Positions 21,960 to 33,426 of a stretch of DNA of 64,000 nt are shown here, one piece after another (position 1 is the stretch's first letter; the number at the start of each line of letters is the position of its first letter). The translations under genes were made by a program, and so were the position numbers. The notes beneath the pieces were generated by a model, which saw only the letters and a list, made by a program, of their open reading frames with translations, did no database searches and had not been told where the DNA came from. The stretch covers positions 26,261,001-26,325,000 of the forward strand of contig CM060834.1 of NCBI GenBank assembly GCA_030762175.1, given 5' to 3'. Source of the DNA: Metallyticus violacea (Eukaryota; Arthropoda; Insecta; Mantodea; Metallyticidae).

Positions 21960-22340
21960 TAATAGTGGAATTACTATTGTTATTTAGACTGTAAACACTT
22001 ATTTACTAAATTATGTAAGAATTACACCCTAGCGTTTGAATAAATGCTCTCATTCATCATTCATCCAATATTATAATACATCTTTTTTTACAGTTGTGTC
22101 CAAATTGAACGCAACCCTCTCAGACCCAAAGTCACGTCTGTCGCCTTCTTCATCGATGGAAAGTTTCCATCTTATTTCTTATTTTTACAGCTTTGATATA
22201 CAGTGGGGGTGCGTTTAAAACCATCGAGATTTCTATCGCCATTGACGGCATATACCGCCGCGAATTCACGATGCCACTTCACGTTTTTAAACTAAAAATG
22301 GAATGAATTTTTTAGTGGTGGTGTATACACATTACAAATA
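21960..22340. other. Intergenic, nothing recognised
   Basis: No feature is supported. Confidence 0.4.
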
Positions 22341-22344
22341 TATT

Positions 22345-22403
22345 TTATGTATGGGTCGTAGACCGTACATGTTTAAGTATGATACACAATTAGAAAGAGG
22401 AAC

Positions 22404-22461
<58 letters not shown>

Positions 22462-22642
22462 TTTTAAATGGTAGGAGCTGTATTTACAGATATATGAATG
22501 GAAACATATTACATTGCTTGTAATTACACTAATTTTTGCGTTCTAACCAGCAAAAAATTCCTTCTAGATTCACTTTGACTAGAAAACTGTTCATATTCAG
22601 CCAATTAACGTGGTTTGCAAACAGGTCCCAGCATGCCAGCGA
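22345..22642. repeat. Unclassified dispersed repeat (copy 1; partner at 57445-57750)
   Basis: It shares with 57445-57750 the blocks 'taagtatgatac', 'atatatga(a/g)tggaaac', 'ttctaa(c/t)ca', 'caat(t)' and 'tgcaaacaggtccc'. It contains an (AAT)n expansion at about 22407-22461. On the minus strand both copies can be read as similar peptides (DLFANHVNWLNMNSF and DLFADHTNWLQMGNF), hinting at former coding sequence. The family is unknown to me. Confidence 0.7.
22407..22461. repeat. (AAT)n microsatellite
   Basis: About 18 uninterrupted AAT triplets within the dispersed repeat. Confidence 0.95.
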
Positions 22643-22917
22643 CCGCCATAGGTGGCCGAGGTCGTTAAGGCGCGGACTTGTGAGCAGGTCTGGGGTTGGA
22701 ATCCCGCCAGGCCGTCCTCCCTGACTGAGTTTTTTTTCAGGTTTTCTTCAGTCCTCATAAATGGCAAATGCCGGGGAGGTACCCTAAACTTAGGCCTGTA
22801 ACGTTACATTCCTTAAAAAAATCTTTCCTAATTTATCATTTCATTTCATGTATCATCAATGTTCACCGCCTATGGTGCCTCAGTACTAAAAACGGCCGTT
22901 AAACACAACTAAAAAAA
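22643..22917 (+). repeat. S2 SINE, full length
   Basis: The head 'ggtggccgaggtcgttaagg' starts about 22651 and the body is complete to 'gttaaacacaactaaaaaa'. The B box is mutated (ggttggaatcc, 22693-22703). It begins directly after the dispersed repeat's 'cagcgacc'. Confidence 0.9.
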
Positions 22918-23138
22918 GTCTACCAGGGCCATCGTCCGTGATTGAGGTTTTTCCAGATTTTTCTTAGTCCTCTTTAACAGCAAATGCCGGGGAGGTACCC
23001 TAAGCTTTGATCTGGAACGCTTCCTTCGTCATGGGGAAAAAATCCTTTCCCGGTTTATCATTTCCTCTCTTGTATCATCAGTATCTACTACCTGTGATAT
23101 CTCAGTAATAAAATTGGGCGTTAAACACTATTAAAAAG
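22918..23138 (+). repeat. S2 SINE, second copy in tandem, head missing
   Basis: It starts in the SINE body at 'taccagggccatcgtccgtg' and runs to 'gttaaacactattaaaaa'. It follows directly on the A-rich tail of copy 22643-22917 in the same orientation. It is diverged from its neighbour, so it is not a recent duplication. Confidence 0.88.
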
Positions 23139-24165
23139 ACCACAAGGTCACGGTGTCATTAAAAAAGTTTGGTCATCCAAGAATATAATTTTTGTACATA
23201 TCTCCTAATTTTAGAACTATCCTCGACACTAAAACTTATCAGTTATCTTTTCCATACGGCATCCACAAACGTAGTACATAGATAAGTCTACACGCTTGCT
23301 GGATTTAAAATATCTTGGAATGTTCTTATCTGGCAATTAATTTGTTATTCAGCACTTTCCGGTGTCACCAAAGCTCTCTTCATAAACTGGTTCTGCATTG
23401 TAAACACCCTCTTCGAAATCTGTCTCTAATCACATTACACGTGGTGAATATCAGGGCACATTTCGCTGTATTTTCAGCCAAAGCGCATAACGAAAAAGTC
23501 ATTAAAATAAATAAAAACAAAATGAATGATCTGTAATTGGGTTTGCGTAGAGGTTTCAAACGCTGAAGCACAACTCATTTGCAAAAATTATGTCCTTTCT
23601 GAACACGCCAACTTTTTTACACCCTCGCGGTATATGGAACGACAAACTAAAATCTCCTTTTAGCCTCAGGCCCTCGCAATGTTACCTAAATATGCATACA
23701 GTTTCCAATTTGGAAACACACTTTGTAAATCATTCACTTGCATGCATTTGGCAGAATAATTTATGTGCTTCAGTTTCATAAATGACTGGAAATGCATTTT
23801 CAACTTAGTGTTATCGACCTAATGCGAGAGTTGCAAGTTTTCGCCCCCGTACATGATAAAAAGTATGTAAAAGCCTATGTCGTGTAGTTTGGGTGACATG
23901 TTAATAATACTCCCTCAGGATATCTCTGGCCAAACAACATTCTCTGGTGTTGTACAACAATAGAGCACTCCATATTAACTTTTAACTTTTAACATCTAAT
24001 TTTTGTATAAGCCTTTAAGATTTTCTTGCAAAAACCGAATGAATATTGATCACACAAATTTCCAACATCTTTTATTCTGTCCGTTTAACAGCTGAACCTG
24101 GAAATAATATGCAAATATTGTCCAGAACTATTACTAGAAACGTTTAAACCAACGAAAGGTCGGTC
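23139..24165. other. Intergenic, nothing recognised
   Basis: Short ORFs on both strands (23315-23571, 23590-23781) overlap and carry no recognised motif. Confidence 0.45.
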
Positions 24166-24425
24166 GGTCCTGTGGTCTATTAGTAACCATACTTGCCTCC
24201 TAGACCCAAAATCGCGGATTTTTTCGGGTGTAAAAATTCTAACTATGGCTTACTTTGGAAGGGAAGCATAGCCGTGGGTCTCGTGTCGCAGATTTACGTA
24301 AAAGAACCTCAAGCCTGAAAGAAGGGACCTCTCAGCAAAATTTGTCGGACGTTTCATGCATAGAATAGAATGGATCACTGATGACCTGAGATGTTAAAGA
24401 ATGACCGTAAATAAACCAAATCAAC
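24166..24425 (+). repeat. S1 SINE, copy with B box deleted
   Basis: The head 'ggtcctgtggtctattagtaacc' runs into 'ccaaaatcgcgg' and then directly into 'attttttcgggtg', so the B-box half of the tRNA-like head is gone. The body to 'gttaaagaatgaccgtaaat' is complete. Without a B box this copy could not drive its own Pol III transcription. Confidence 0.87.
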
Positions 24426-24454
24426 ATTACCAACCAACAATTTATAGAACAGAG

Positions 24455-24580
24455 CAAACCAGTCAAGAGTTTATGCGTGTTTCACGGGAAGAGCGAAAAG
24501 TATGCTAGTACTGAATGCATTCACCGTCTCCCACACTTATTTCGTTCCCTATCGGGAGAATAGCATATGTGAAAATGACT
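24455..24580 (-). repeat. Unclassified dispersed repeat (three copies in window)
   Basis: The reverse complement of this stretch ('ggagacggtgaatgcattca', then 'cgcataaactcttgactgg') resembles 25150-25240 ('ggagacaataggtgcattca', then 'cgtaaactcttggctgaacc') and 50550-50640. The family is unknown and boundaries are approximate. Confidence 0.45.
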
Positions 24581-25109
24581 ACGTCAATATACAATAATAA
24601 GTATTCAAAAATGAATTAATAAAATGTTTCTATTTCATATGAAATGCTGAAAGTTGTGCCTATTTTCTTTTAAGCATACCTAATATTCCCGAAGAAAGCT
24701 TTATAGATTACACTGTTTTACAAGAGACTTTCCCAGTTTCATTTTAGAGGACCTCAATAATTCACAGATAGCTGCTGGGCTTTTGTTTTAAGTTTCCTCA
24801 CAAATAAAAATCGTACATGCTGAGATCTGAGAAAAGAACTTGTTTTATGTTTATGGTGGATCCTATTTCTCGATACTTTTTTAACAAATCGAGGGCTATG
24901 ACAATAGTGAAAACCTTAGAAACCTCTACAAAACTTAAAGCTAATTTGTCATAAAGGTCTTGTCTATGAGGTATAGAGCTCAACAATAAATATTATTTTT
25001 CAGGTAGTATTTAACCTAATTATTAATTAACTATACAATAACTGCCAGTGACCTTGTTTGTCAATAATACATTGTCAAGTAGGATAAAATCACCTACAGC
25101 GATCTATAA

Positions 25110-25260
25110 GAACTTTTCGACTATTCTCGAAAGGATGAGAAAGGCAGTGGAAATAAAGTAGGAGACAATAGGTGCATTCACTACTCTACCTGTAAAGCAT
25201 ACGTAAACTCTTGGCTGAACCGCACTGTGGATTATTGATTCACCTATTAGAAGAGCATTT
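25110..25260 (+). repeat. Unclassified dispersed repeat (second copy)
   Basis: See 24455-24580. It shares the 'ggagacaataggtgcattca' and 'acgtaaactcttggctgaac' blocks. Confidence 0.45.
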
Positions 25261-26279
25261 AAAAAGCAGAATAGAGTATATTCGCTGCAGAAAGTATTGA
25301 TAGTGACAAAATGCGTGATAACACTTGCATTTTAAGCATCAACATGTTAGGATGCAACTAGAAATTTCAAAGTGGGTGGTTGGGGGTGAAAGTGTGCAAC
25401 TAAAACATCTTCAGCTGGTCATTTTGCGGAGTCTAAAGTTAGAGATTCTCTGCACGTAATAATGCACTTATAATTATGACATAGTATGCTTCTAAATAAG
25501 TTATCATTAAATTCCGCACTGTACAAATTTAGCACCCGGCACCCAGAAAAGCTGAAGGGGCGAAAGATTTAACAGAATATTAAAATGTTCTCTGCCAGTA
25601 CAGAAAAGTTTTTTGCGGTAGCTGTACATTTACACAAGCAATTTCCTGTCTGGCATACAGATACGAGTGAAAAGTGACGTAACGTGTATGGGATAATTCT
25701 CACAGGCACCTGATTACGACTTTCCCACCCACCCATCGCTTTCATCTCTTTCATGCTTCTAGTCTTTTCCATTTCCGTCCTTTTTCCATTCGTTTCGCTT
25801 TCAGATAGTCATTATTTCTCAATTCTCTGCCCTTTACTTTTTTTCCCCCCATTTTCTCCACCTTCAACTCGCTTTAGGTCCACCCCGATCCGCTTCTAAG
25901 CTATTAATTTTATGATACAGTACGAAAAGATGAGTGAGAGAGAAAGATTACAGGGGGAAAAAATGCTTCTGTGGCTAACGCAAAGAAATCTCCGCTCCAA
26001 AGCAGCCTTCACTTTTTTCCCCACCTGACAAAGGTACTTAATTAAAAGCCTTCCTAAAGATAACCGCGAAATATGTACCGCAGTTAATTCGGAGATTAAA
26101 ACTCCTAGATGGCGGCCACGTCGCTGCTTAAAAAGATGTGCACACCCTTAGGAGCTAAATCACTTTTTGTGGCAATATTTCTATACGGTAGCAACGTTAA
26201 AATATTACAGTAAATTTTTGGGTGGCGTCTCTCAATTTTTTTTCATTCAGTCTGCAGTTTATTTCCTTTTGCTAACGTG
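25261..26279. other. Intergenic, nothing recognised
   Basis: No gene or repeat family is identified. The 25569-25772 minus-strand ORF has no motif. Confidence 0.45.
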
Positions 26280-26690
26280 GATATCCAAGTGGGGTAGCAC
26301 AGGCAGCAACGCCTGGGACTTGCGAGGTCACGGGTTATAGTCTCATGCGGTTGGCCAACCTAATTTTGTTTGTCTGCTTTTTTTTTTAATTACTGATCTC
26401 CCATTTCACCTCACTTCATTCATTTGCTTCTAACTGCAGGGTCAAAGTGCCGTTCAAAGTGGGCTGGTGCTATACGTGGCGTGGCAGTGGCTTGCATTTT
26501 GCGAAGATTTCGCTCGTATTAGTACGAAAGCGGTCCTTCGGGGGGGAGGGCTCAAACTCCTTAGGGAAGGGACTGGCGTAGAGGGTACTCTATATGCAAC
26601 AACTGTTACTCTAATTCCAATGCCCCTGAATCTAGTATCGGCGTCTCCCTCACCTCAACACTTCCTCCTGTAGATGCACGACCGGCCTTC
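26280..26690 (+). repeat. tRNA-like headed repeat (possible fourth family)
   Basis: The sequence 'tggatatccaagtggggtagc', then 'gcaacgcctgggac' and 'ggtcacgggttatagtc' has the spacing of a degenerate tRNA. It is followed by a T-rich stretch and a GC-rich block with 'gcgtggcagtggcttgcattttg'. A loosely similar arrangement occurs at 39945-40320. This is a tentative call from layout and short matches only. Confidence 0.35.
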
Positions 26691-27094
26691 GACAATGGTT
26701 GGAATTTGGATATACCAGAGGAGGAGCACAGTCACAGAACCTCTCAAGTCAAGCCAGGGTGCAACCGAGTTCTTCTAAAGACAATGTCCAGTATTGTAAT
26801 ATCAGTAGGCGTGTATTTGTTTCAGTAAAACCAATACCATAAAACTTCAATAGGAGCACAGGTCCATAGAACCGCAGGTAATTAGATATTTCACAGTAAA
26901 CTGTAAAACAAGCATATATATTCAACAATAAATGAAATAAAAATAGTATAAAATAAAAAAATATAAAGAGCAGGAATTAAAAAAAAAAATAGAAATTCAC
27001 ATTACCATTGACACATATATACACAGCAGAATCCAATCAATTTGTTCCCCCCCCCTAATATTTTTATAATTCTGGAATCAGATTCAGATAGAAA

Positions 27095-27260
27095 AAAGTC
27101 GGGGTAACGGCTGGGACTCAAATAGCATATTGGACTTGCCGTGCCGATGCTCTTACCATATGAACTACTGTGTTCTGTCCGACCATAACCGCGAATCTAT
27201 ATGTGCTAAATACCTCTAAGAGACGTTAGAGATGTTTATTCCTAAGAGGCGGTTCAAAAC
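27095..27260 (-). repeat. S3 tRNA-headed repeat, uninterrupted copy
   Basis: On the minus strand 'gcctcttaggaataaacatc' (about 27250) is followed by 'gattcgcggttatggtcgg', a tRNA-like 'atatggtaagagcatcgg' and 'gagtcccagccgttaccccg'. It is the unoccupied counterpart of the S3 copy split by the mariner at 19083-19824. Confidence 0.5.
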
Positions 27261-27902
27261 CTTAGGGCAAAGTGACCAACTCACACTTTTTGTGCATAAA
27301 GCACTCTCTGTTACTTGCATGGAATGAAGTAGATCTGTAGCAGCACAGCGAGGTGTCATTCCGAGATTGGTGGCATGTCAGTTCGAACTGATAATAATAT
27401 TGATTCTGCAATGATTCTTGAAGGAATCATCGCAAATCGCAGCTGATTTGAAGCGGCAGTCATCATCCCCAAAGCCACACCTGGTGGTCTAGTAATCAAG
27501 ACGAATTAGCTTGAAATGGATTTTAATAGCATGAAACTTTTATAAAACACATTTCTTGCGTTATTTTGCATCATTTTTTACAAAAAATGTTAATTCATTT
27601 TTACTCTATATTTTGATAATGTTTAGTTCATATGTATTTACACATTTTATTAATTTTTATTACCTTTAACTTCTAGCCTGGTTATCACGTCGCAGTGATT
27701 TCTTCGAGCACTTGTAGCCTGGACTACATAGTTAACCACACAATAGGATTAATTTATATGAATTGTGACCTCTCAACAAACCGCCAAATAAGAAAAATTC
27801 GAGGTCATGAATGGGATTTCGAACCACTGTTTCACTAAAATGTATAAACCGGTTTTTATATACATAATTAAAAAGTAGTGGGGCAAAGTAATGCGGAAAA
27901 AT
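27261..27902. other. Intergenic, nothing recognised
   Basis: No supported feature. Confidence 0.4.
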
Positions 27903-27948
27903 AGTGCTGCAAAATTTCTATAAATAGCCCCATGCTTTTTCTTTTTCT

Positions 27949-28229
27949 TTTTTTTTGAGTAATGCTTAACGTCCGTTTTTACTGCTGAGGCACCACGGGC
28001 GGTGACACTGATGATATATGAGATGATGTGATAAATTGGGAAAAGATATTTTTTTAAGGAAGGAAACAGGACTAAGTTTTTAGGGTACCTCCCCGGCATT
28101 TGCCATTTATGAGGACTGAGGAAAACCTGAAAAAACCTTAATCAGGGAGGACGGTCCTGGCGGGATTCGAACTCCAGACCTCTCGCTCACGAGTCAGCGC
28201 CTTAACGACCTCGGCCACCCGTGGCGGTA
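27949..28229 (-). repeat. S2 SINE, full length, possible 12-bp TSD
   Basis: The complete minus-strand copy has its head ending 'ccacccgtggcgg' at about 28228, the B-box complement at about 28172-28182, and the 3' end near 27962. 'agtgctgcaaaa' occurs at 27903-27914 and again at 28234-28245, which fits a target-site duplication with an extra T-rich tail between. Confidence 0.9.
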
Positions 28230-28245
28230 ATCCAGTGCTGCAAAA

Positions 28246-29177
28246 CTGCTGCGTTCAATACTAAAATCAGTTAGCAATAGTCACGTTATGATAAAATAGA
28301 ATAAAGAACAGAAATAATACTACTGTATATTTAAAAATAAAACTCGGTACAATAAGCAATATAATAAGGTCCTGGCATGTGGGACATTTTTTAGATGTCA
28401 CACTAATCAGATCAAGTAACAGATACATTTCTGCACGTCCAACTTCTGACAGAAGTCACAGGTTCTACATAAGCTGCATTTTCTACATACTATATTCTTA
28501 ATTTACAAGTTCTCGCTAGTCTACTATTTAATAAGTTGTAATGAAATTGGGCCACGGGTTGGGTCAAGTTTCCGAGAGGAAAAATGCCCCCAGACGAAAG
28601 CAGAACACGGTGAACAGCTAGACATCCTTAGACCTAATTGTAAGGTATAGTGCATTGAGAGACTAAAAATGAACAAAAGAACTACAAATATTCAATATGA
28701 GTGCCAGACCGGATGACTGTAAGTAATGGAGAGAAAGTCAGACGGAGGGCTGACTAAACATGTATGGACTATCAAAAGCAGGTCTGTGGGAAGATTTGGT
28801 AAGAGGCGGAATAGGCAACTTGTTGCCTACACGCTGAAGTGAAAATATTGATAGTTAAATCTCACTTGCTTGTGGACATTAAAAATCGTCCTTTGCGGTC
28901 CAAAAAAGTAAAACCAAGAATTTTCTATCATTCATGCTTACAGAATATTAATTGCAAAACAACACACAACATAAATAGTGTTTACGGCACTTTTTAAACA
29001 ATTTTAGACAGCTTTTAATTTTAAAAATTAAATTAGTAATTATCAATTACATTTATTTCAATCGTTCAAAAATGTTTCTTAATTAAAAGAAATAGTTCGC
29101 GATTTCCCATAAGGAGGAACATGAAGAAACGTTAACTTAATCGATGGATAGTGCTAATAATATCGCATTTGTTATTT
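28246..29177. other. Intergenic, nothing recognised
   Basis: AT-rich; no gene, RNA or repeat signal that I can name. Confidence 0.4.
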
Positions 29178-29302
29178 TATTTATTTGGTTTGTTTAGGTA
29201 TGCTCTTTAAATTCTCCAGTCAGTGTTTCACCCAATTCAGGGCGTGAAACGGCTGAAACTTTTGTTTAAAGGCGTAGTCTTTCAGGCTTGAGGTTCTTTT
29301 TT
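29178..29302 (-). repeat. S1 SINE, 3' fragment
   Basis: The complement of the S1 tail end ('cccaattcagggcgtgaaacgg' region, then 'ctttcaggcttgaggttctt') is present. The rest of the element, including the tRNA-like head, is replaced by a poly-T tract at about 29299-29313. Confidence 0.82.
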
Positions 29303-29360
29303 TTTTTTTTTTAATTACATGGTGATTAGCCTTTTCAAACTGATTTTGACGAAATAAAGT

Positions 29361-29386
29361 TACACACACACACACACACACACACA
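29361..29386. repeat. (CA)n microsatellite
   Basis: An uninterrupted CA run of about 13 units. Confidence 0.93.
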
Positions 29387-29570
29387 TAGCCAGTAATAAT
29401 GCATTGTAAATGCTACACAGCATTGTGTATGTTTTATTTCAGCATTGTCAATGCATTATTGCTAGACATTGTTACTATGCACAGTTGAGTAGGGAATGCA
29501 GTTTGATAATGATGGACAAGGGCAGAGAGAGGAGGCAAGTCAGAATGACCGTTGAAGGATATAGTAGCGT

Positions 29571-29848
29571 GTAGTTTTTGTGTGTGTGTGCAGTGTTCAT
29601 CGCCCGTTTTTACTACTGAGGCACCACAGGCGGTGGACACTGGTTATACACAGATGAAATGATGTTGGAAAGGGGGTCTTTTTTTTAAGAGAGGAATCGT
29701 TCCAGGCCTAAGTTTAGGGTATCTCTCCGGTATTTGTCATTTATAAGAACTGAGGAAAATCTGTAAAAAACCTTAGTCAGGGAGGACGGTTCTGTCGGGA
29801 TTCGAACCCCAGACCTCTCGCTCACGAGTCCTTGGCCACCCGTGGCGG
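29571..29848 (-). repeat. S2 SINE with 9-bp target-site duplication
   Basis: The minus-strand copy is flanked by 'tagtagcgt' at 29562-29570 and 29849-29857. The head has lost about 14 bp (the 'cgccttaacgacc' part), so the A-box region is damaged; the B box is intact. The tail is followed by a TG-rich run. Confidence 0.92.
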
Positions 29849-30080
29849 TAGTAGCGTAGCGTGGCGTCAGGAAAAAGAAGCGTGAAGGATAAGTAAAAGA
29901 CACACCAGCTCCGGGAAGTCATAACCAAGCAAAATATAAGTGCTAATTTCATGTGAAAATATAGAAATAATTGTTGGTATATCTTACTTATAAGATATAC
30001 TTGTTTGAGATTTGCTCCCTTATTTCACTTTAGATAAAGATATCAGTGACAATGATAGATCAAAATAAGAAGTAATCTTA

Positions 30081-30160
30081 GCGTCGCAACCACGCGATAG
30101 TTACAAAGTGTGTAACTTTTAGGAAATGTTGCAAGTAGTTTCTACCAGTGGTTGCGACCG
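30081..30160. mobile_element. 80-bp MITE-like element with TA duplication
   Basis: TA lies at 30079-30080 and 30161-30162. The ends carry the perfect 11-bp inverted repeat GTCGCAACCAC / GTGGTTGCGAC (30083-30093 and 30149-30159). Similarity extends inward with small gaps. It has no coding capacity. Confidence 0.55.
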
Positions 30161-30162
30161 TA

Positions 30163-31912
30163 TATTACACTAAATTTCTGTTTAAAACGAAACTTTCTCG
30201 CGCTGAAAGAAGTGATGAATGAAACATTTTAAACAGATGTAATTTGTATTCGCTTAAATAAAGTAATATTCAACCACATTTGCTATTCTGGAATACTATA
30301 AAAGATTTTAAAATATTACAGAGCTTCCTTGCAGTAATATTTGAAACATTTCATAATACCGAAAGAGAGCAGCACAGTTTGCTGTAGTTATTGCACGGTG
30401 TTAATTTGGTTGTTATTAGCTTCCAGTTAAACAGCTTAGCAATAACTACCTTGAACGTAATCTACTTTTCCTGGTGTTCTAATTAATCTGATACGGATAT
30501 ATGATGCAAATAGCCTTATCATACAGGACAATATTTGGCCAGAGTAATGACTGATGATTTGAGTTCTCCGAATTCAATAACGTTTGATATATTTGATTTT
30601 CTGTAACTTAATTAACGATATACAAATGATACCATATACTCCCGTTAATTAATGTATACTGAATTGCATGTAATGATGACTGTAGTTGATATATTAGCCT
30701 GTAAAGGTGTCCCCAATAACAGCCGTATAAATTCTACACGTTTTACAGAGTTTTCTCTGTACAAAAACTGTAAAATCAGCCCTATACAATTTAAAAGAAT
30801 GAAGTTGGAATGTTTCTTAATCGTATGCATAGGATTCACACTGTTTCGTTCCGCGAAGTGCATGATGGAGGGAGTTGCGGCTGTTACATCATAGACATCG
30901 CCTAGCTTTGAGCAACAACATTAATTGTAGTAGCCAACACATGTAGCACTTCGCGCAATATTTCCCCTTGACGGAACTCAGCTTCGAGTTTCGAAATCTT
31001 CATTAACCGGAGGCGCCCATGACAATGATAGAAAACTAAACACAAGCTGTTTTTGCTTATTGAGTTTGATAATTTATTAGTTCACATTGTGTTATTTGAT
31101 AAAAGGGAGTCAAAATGTCCTATTGCCGCCAATGTTAAATTCAAAAGGACTAATGTAATTATTGCAAAAACCTCTTTTGGGAACAATTTTCATTCACTTT
31201 GAATTTTGGATGATAGAATAAATTACTGTTTGGATTGTGTAACAAATACATACGAATTATGAATTATTTTCGTTTTAACTACCCATCATCTCAGAAAATT
31301 TTAAAGACAGGCAGGTGATTTTTGCCTGATACACTTATAAACATTTTTTCGTATGATTAATAAAAAATGAAGAACTTGTATTTCAATAGTAAGTGAAACA
31401 TTTCTATTATATGATGTAATTTTTACTTTAAAATTTTGGATTTTTATTTTTGACAAAATAACAGTGCATAGTATATTCAAATTTTTTATTAACTTAGTTA
31501 TTACTGTGTTAAAATATTGGTAAAACATTTACGTTTTTATGCTCGCAAATCTCTATGAAGGGGGTGTATATGGAAAAGTGCATTCTTTAAGAAATGTCAA
31601 TTAACCACAAAAATGTAAAAAGTTCATGTTTGTAGAATAAATAAAACCTCAAAATTCTTCAAGCTGATAGTCCACCATCTCATTTTCTTTATCCTGAGGC
31701 TTTTTCCTCATTTTACTTATATATTTACCAAACAATTAAAAATGATCTTCTTTATAGAGTCAATACATTTAATTGAGTAAATAATCCAGTACTGCGCAAA
31801 ATCAGCGGTGACACGTATGTTTAAAAAAGTAGTAAAAATCAAAACTTTCAAATGATATAAAAATCTGAATATGTAAAATAAACAAATAAATAAATAAAAA
31901 TAAAAATGTTTA
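30163..31912. other. Intergenic, nothing recognised
   Basis: The paired ORFs at 30645-30894 (both strands) and the minus-strand ORFs at 31301-32048 have no recognisable domains. Confidence 0.45.
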
Positions 31913-32060
31913 ACTCTATTAAAGATGTCCTGAAAACTCTGCAAGGCCATATCAGGCGCGTAAGGCCACATTTGAGTACAACAAGCTTGATGCTACACAC
32001 GATAATGCACGGCCGCACATTGCAAATATTGTTGCTGAATATCAACATGAACGAAAGATT
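31913..32060 (+). pseudogene. Mariner transposase fragment, catalytic middle part (plus strand)
   Basis: It starts with DVLKTLQGHI, the same peptide as the 47657-48809 element at about 48421. After a frameshift it gives LHDNARPHIANIVAEYQHE, the second catalytic Asp motif of mariner. It is cut off by the CTTT array at about 32090. Nucleotide similarity to 48420-48500 is high ('gatgtcctgaaaa', 'ctctgcaaggcca'). Confidence 0.8.
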
Positions 32061-32091
32061 TTAGGAAGCGGCCCGGTTACACTTTTCTTCT

Positions 32092-32275
32092 TTTTTTTTT
32101 TCTTTCTTTCTTTCTTTCTTTCTTTCTTTATTTCTTTCTTTCTTTCTTCATTTCTTTCTTTATTTCTTTCTTTCTTTCTTCATTTCTTTCTTTATTTCTT
32201 TCTTTCTTTATTTATTTCTTTCTTCATTTCTTTCTTTATTTCTTTCTTTCTTTCTTTCTTTTTTCTTTCTTTCTG

Positions 32276-32315
<40 letters not shown>

Positions 32316-32323
32316 GTGTGTGT
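32092..32323. repeat. (CTTT)n tetranucleotide array
   Basis: About 230 bp of CTTT repeats with scattered CATT/TATT variants. ORFs reading poly(KKER) on the minus strand are repeat translation. Confidence 0.95.
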
Positions 32324-32326
32324 TGA

Positions 32327-32640
32327 TAACCACAGGGAGTGTCGCTGTTTGCTCTCAGGACCGAATGTTGTAGCCAAGTTTCATCAGCAGTGAATATACC
32401 TTTGAAAGAAACTCCGCATATTTTTTTAACATCATCTGCAACTGCATTCAAATGTCCTTTTGTTTGGGAATCAGCAGTCTTGGAACCCATCGTGCACACA
32501 CACACACACATCTCACGAGCTACCAAAGTGTGGGCAGCCTCAGTGAAATTTTAAGAATTTCTGAAAGTGTTCTTAATATTGTTCGAAGATCCTCTTTCAC
32601 AGTTGTGGGGTCAGCCAGTCCACTGCGGAATCTCGAGCTT
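32327..32640 (-). pseudogene. Mariner transposase fragment, N-terminal half (minus strand)
   Basis: The minus strand reads ...TMGSKTADSQTKGHLNAVAD and DVKKICGVSFKGIFTADETW, with the first catalytic Asp in TADETW. It ends with LQHSVLRANS just before the CTTT array. It is homologous at DNA level to 48000-48270 of the 47657-48809 element ('acgatgggttccaa', 'tttaaaggtaatcactg'). It is in inverted orientation relative to the 31913-32060 fragment of the same family. A (CA)n run interrupts it at about 32493-32508. Confidence 0.8.
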
Positions 32641-32664
32641 CGTGGAAACATACCACCAATATAA

Positions 32665-33426
32665 TCTAAAAGGCTGTTGAAACTGCACATGTAGTAATAG
32701 TAGTGTACTAGGAAAGCTACAACTAATACATTTAAGTATTATATTACACAACTAGTGTTTACTTGCGTTTGTATGTGCACAGAAAATTGACCGGTGCTGC
32801 CACATGATTAAGTTTCACGGCGTGTTAAATTAGAATCTACGACGACCCACATAGCCAACGTTTCAATGCGAGTAATCTGACGACAGAATTATCATAAGAA
32901 CATTAGACCCACCGCTATCCCTCTGTGGCTATTGTCTCTGGGATTCAATTAAAGATAAAATGTATAGGATAAATTCACTCACTTAGTGGAACTGAAGACC
33001 AGCATCCGTCACTAAATAAACTCAATTTCCCCAAGGAAATTAAGAAGATTTATGGATTATTTTACTTTTCGATGCCGTAAATGTGTGGAAAATGAAGGAA
33101 ATTAGTCTCAACCTCTTCTTGGGTGACAAGAGTGAGTACATGTATTTTAAGTGATTCTTTTTTGTAAAACGTTCAGTATTGAAATTGTGGTTTGGTAAGA
33201 TGCAGGCTCATGTTGCCATAAAGCCGAGAGTACTGGCTGAACGGCACATACAACTCTGCCGCAGCGCACGGTACTCTGATAATCTGCTCAGCTGTTTCAT
33301 TGAAATCCTTCTGATTCAACCGAAATAGTTCCCTTGTGAATTTATTCGTTTATCATGATGGCACTTAATTCAGATACTTCCACCAAAAAAAAATGGGTGC
33401 CATTCTACAATGCATTAGAATTCTAC
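32665..33426. other. Intergenic, nothing recognised
   Basis: No feature supported. Confidence 0.4.

Noticed and set aside
24798..24986. Minus-strand ORF with KKYREIGSTINIK, resembling a transposase 'TGST' linker
   Set aside because: Only about 13 residues fit; no helix-turn-helix before it and no catalytic part after it.
32236..32526. 96-codon minus-strand ORF as a gene
   Set aside because: The second half is the CTTT repeat; the first half is a mariner relic, annotated as such.
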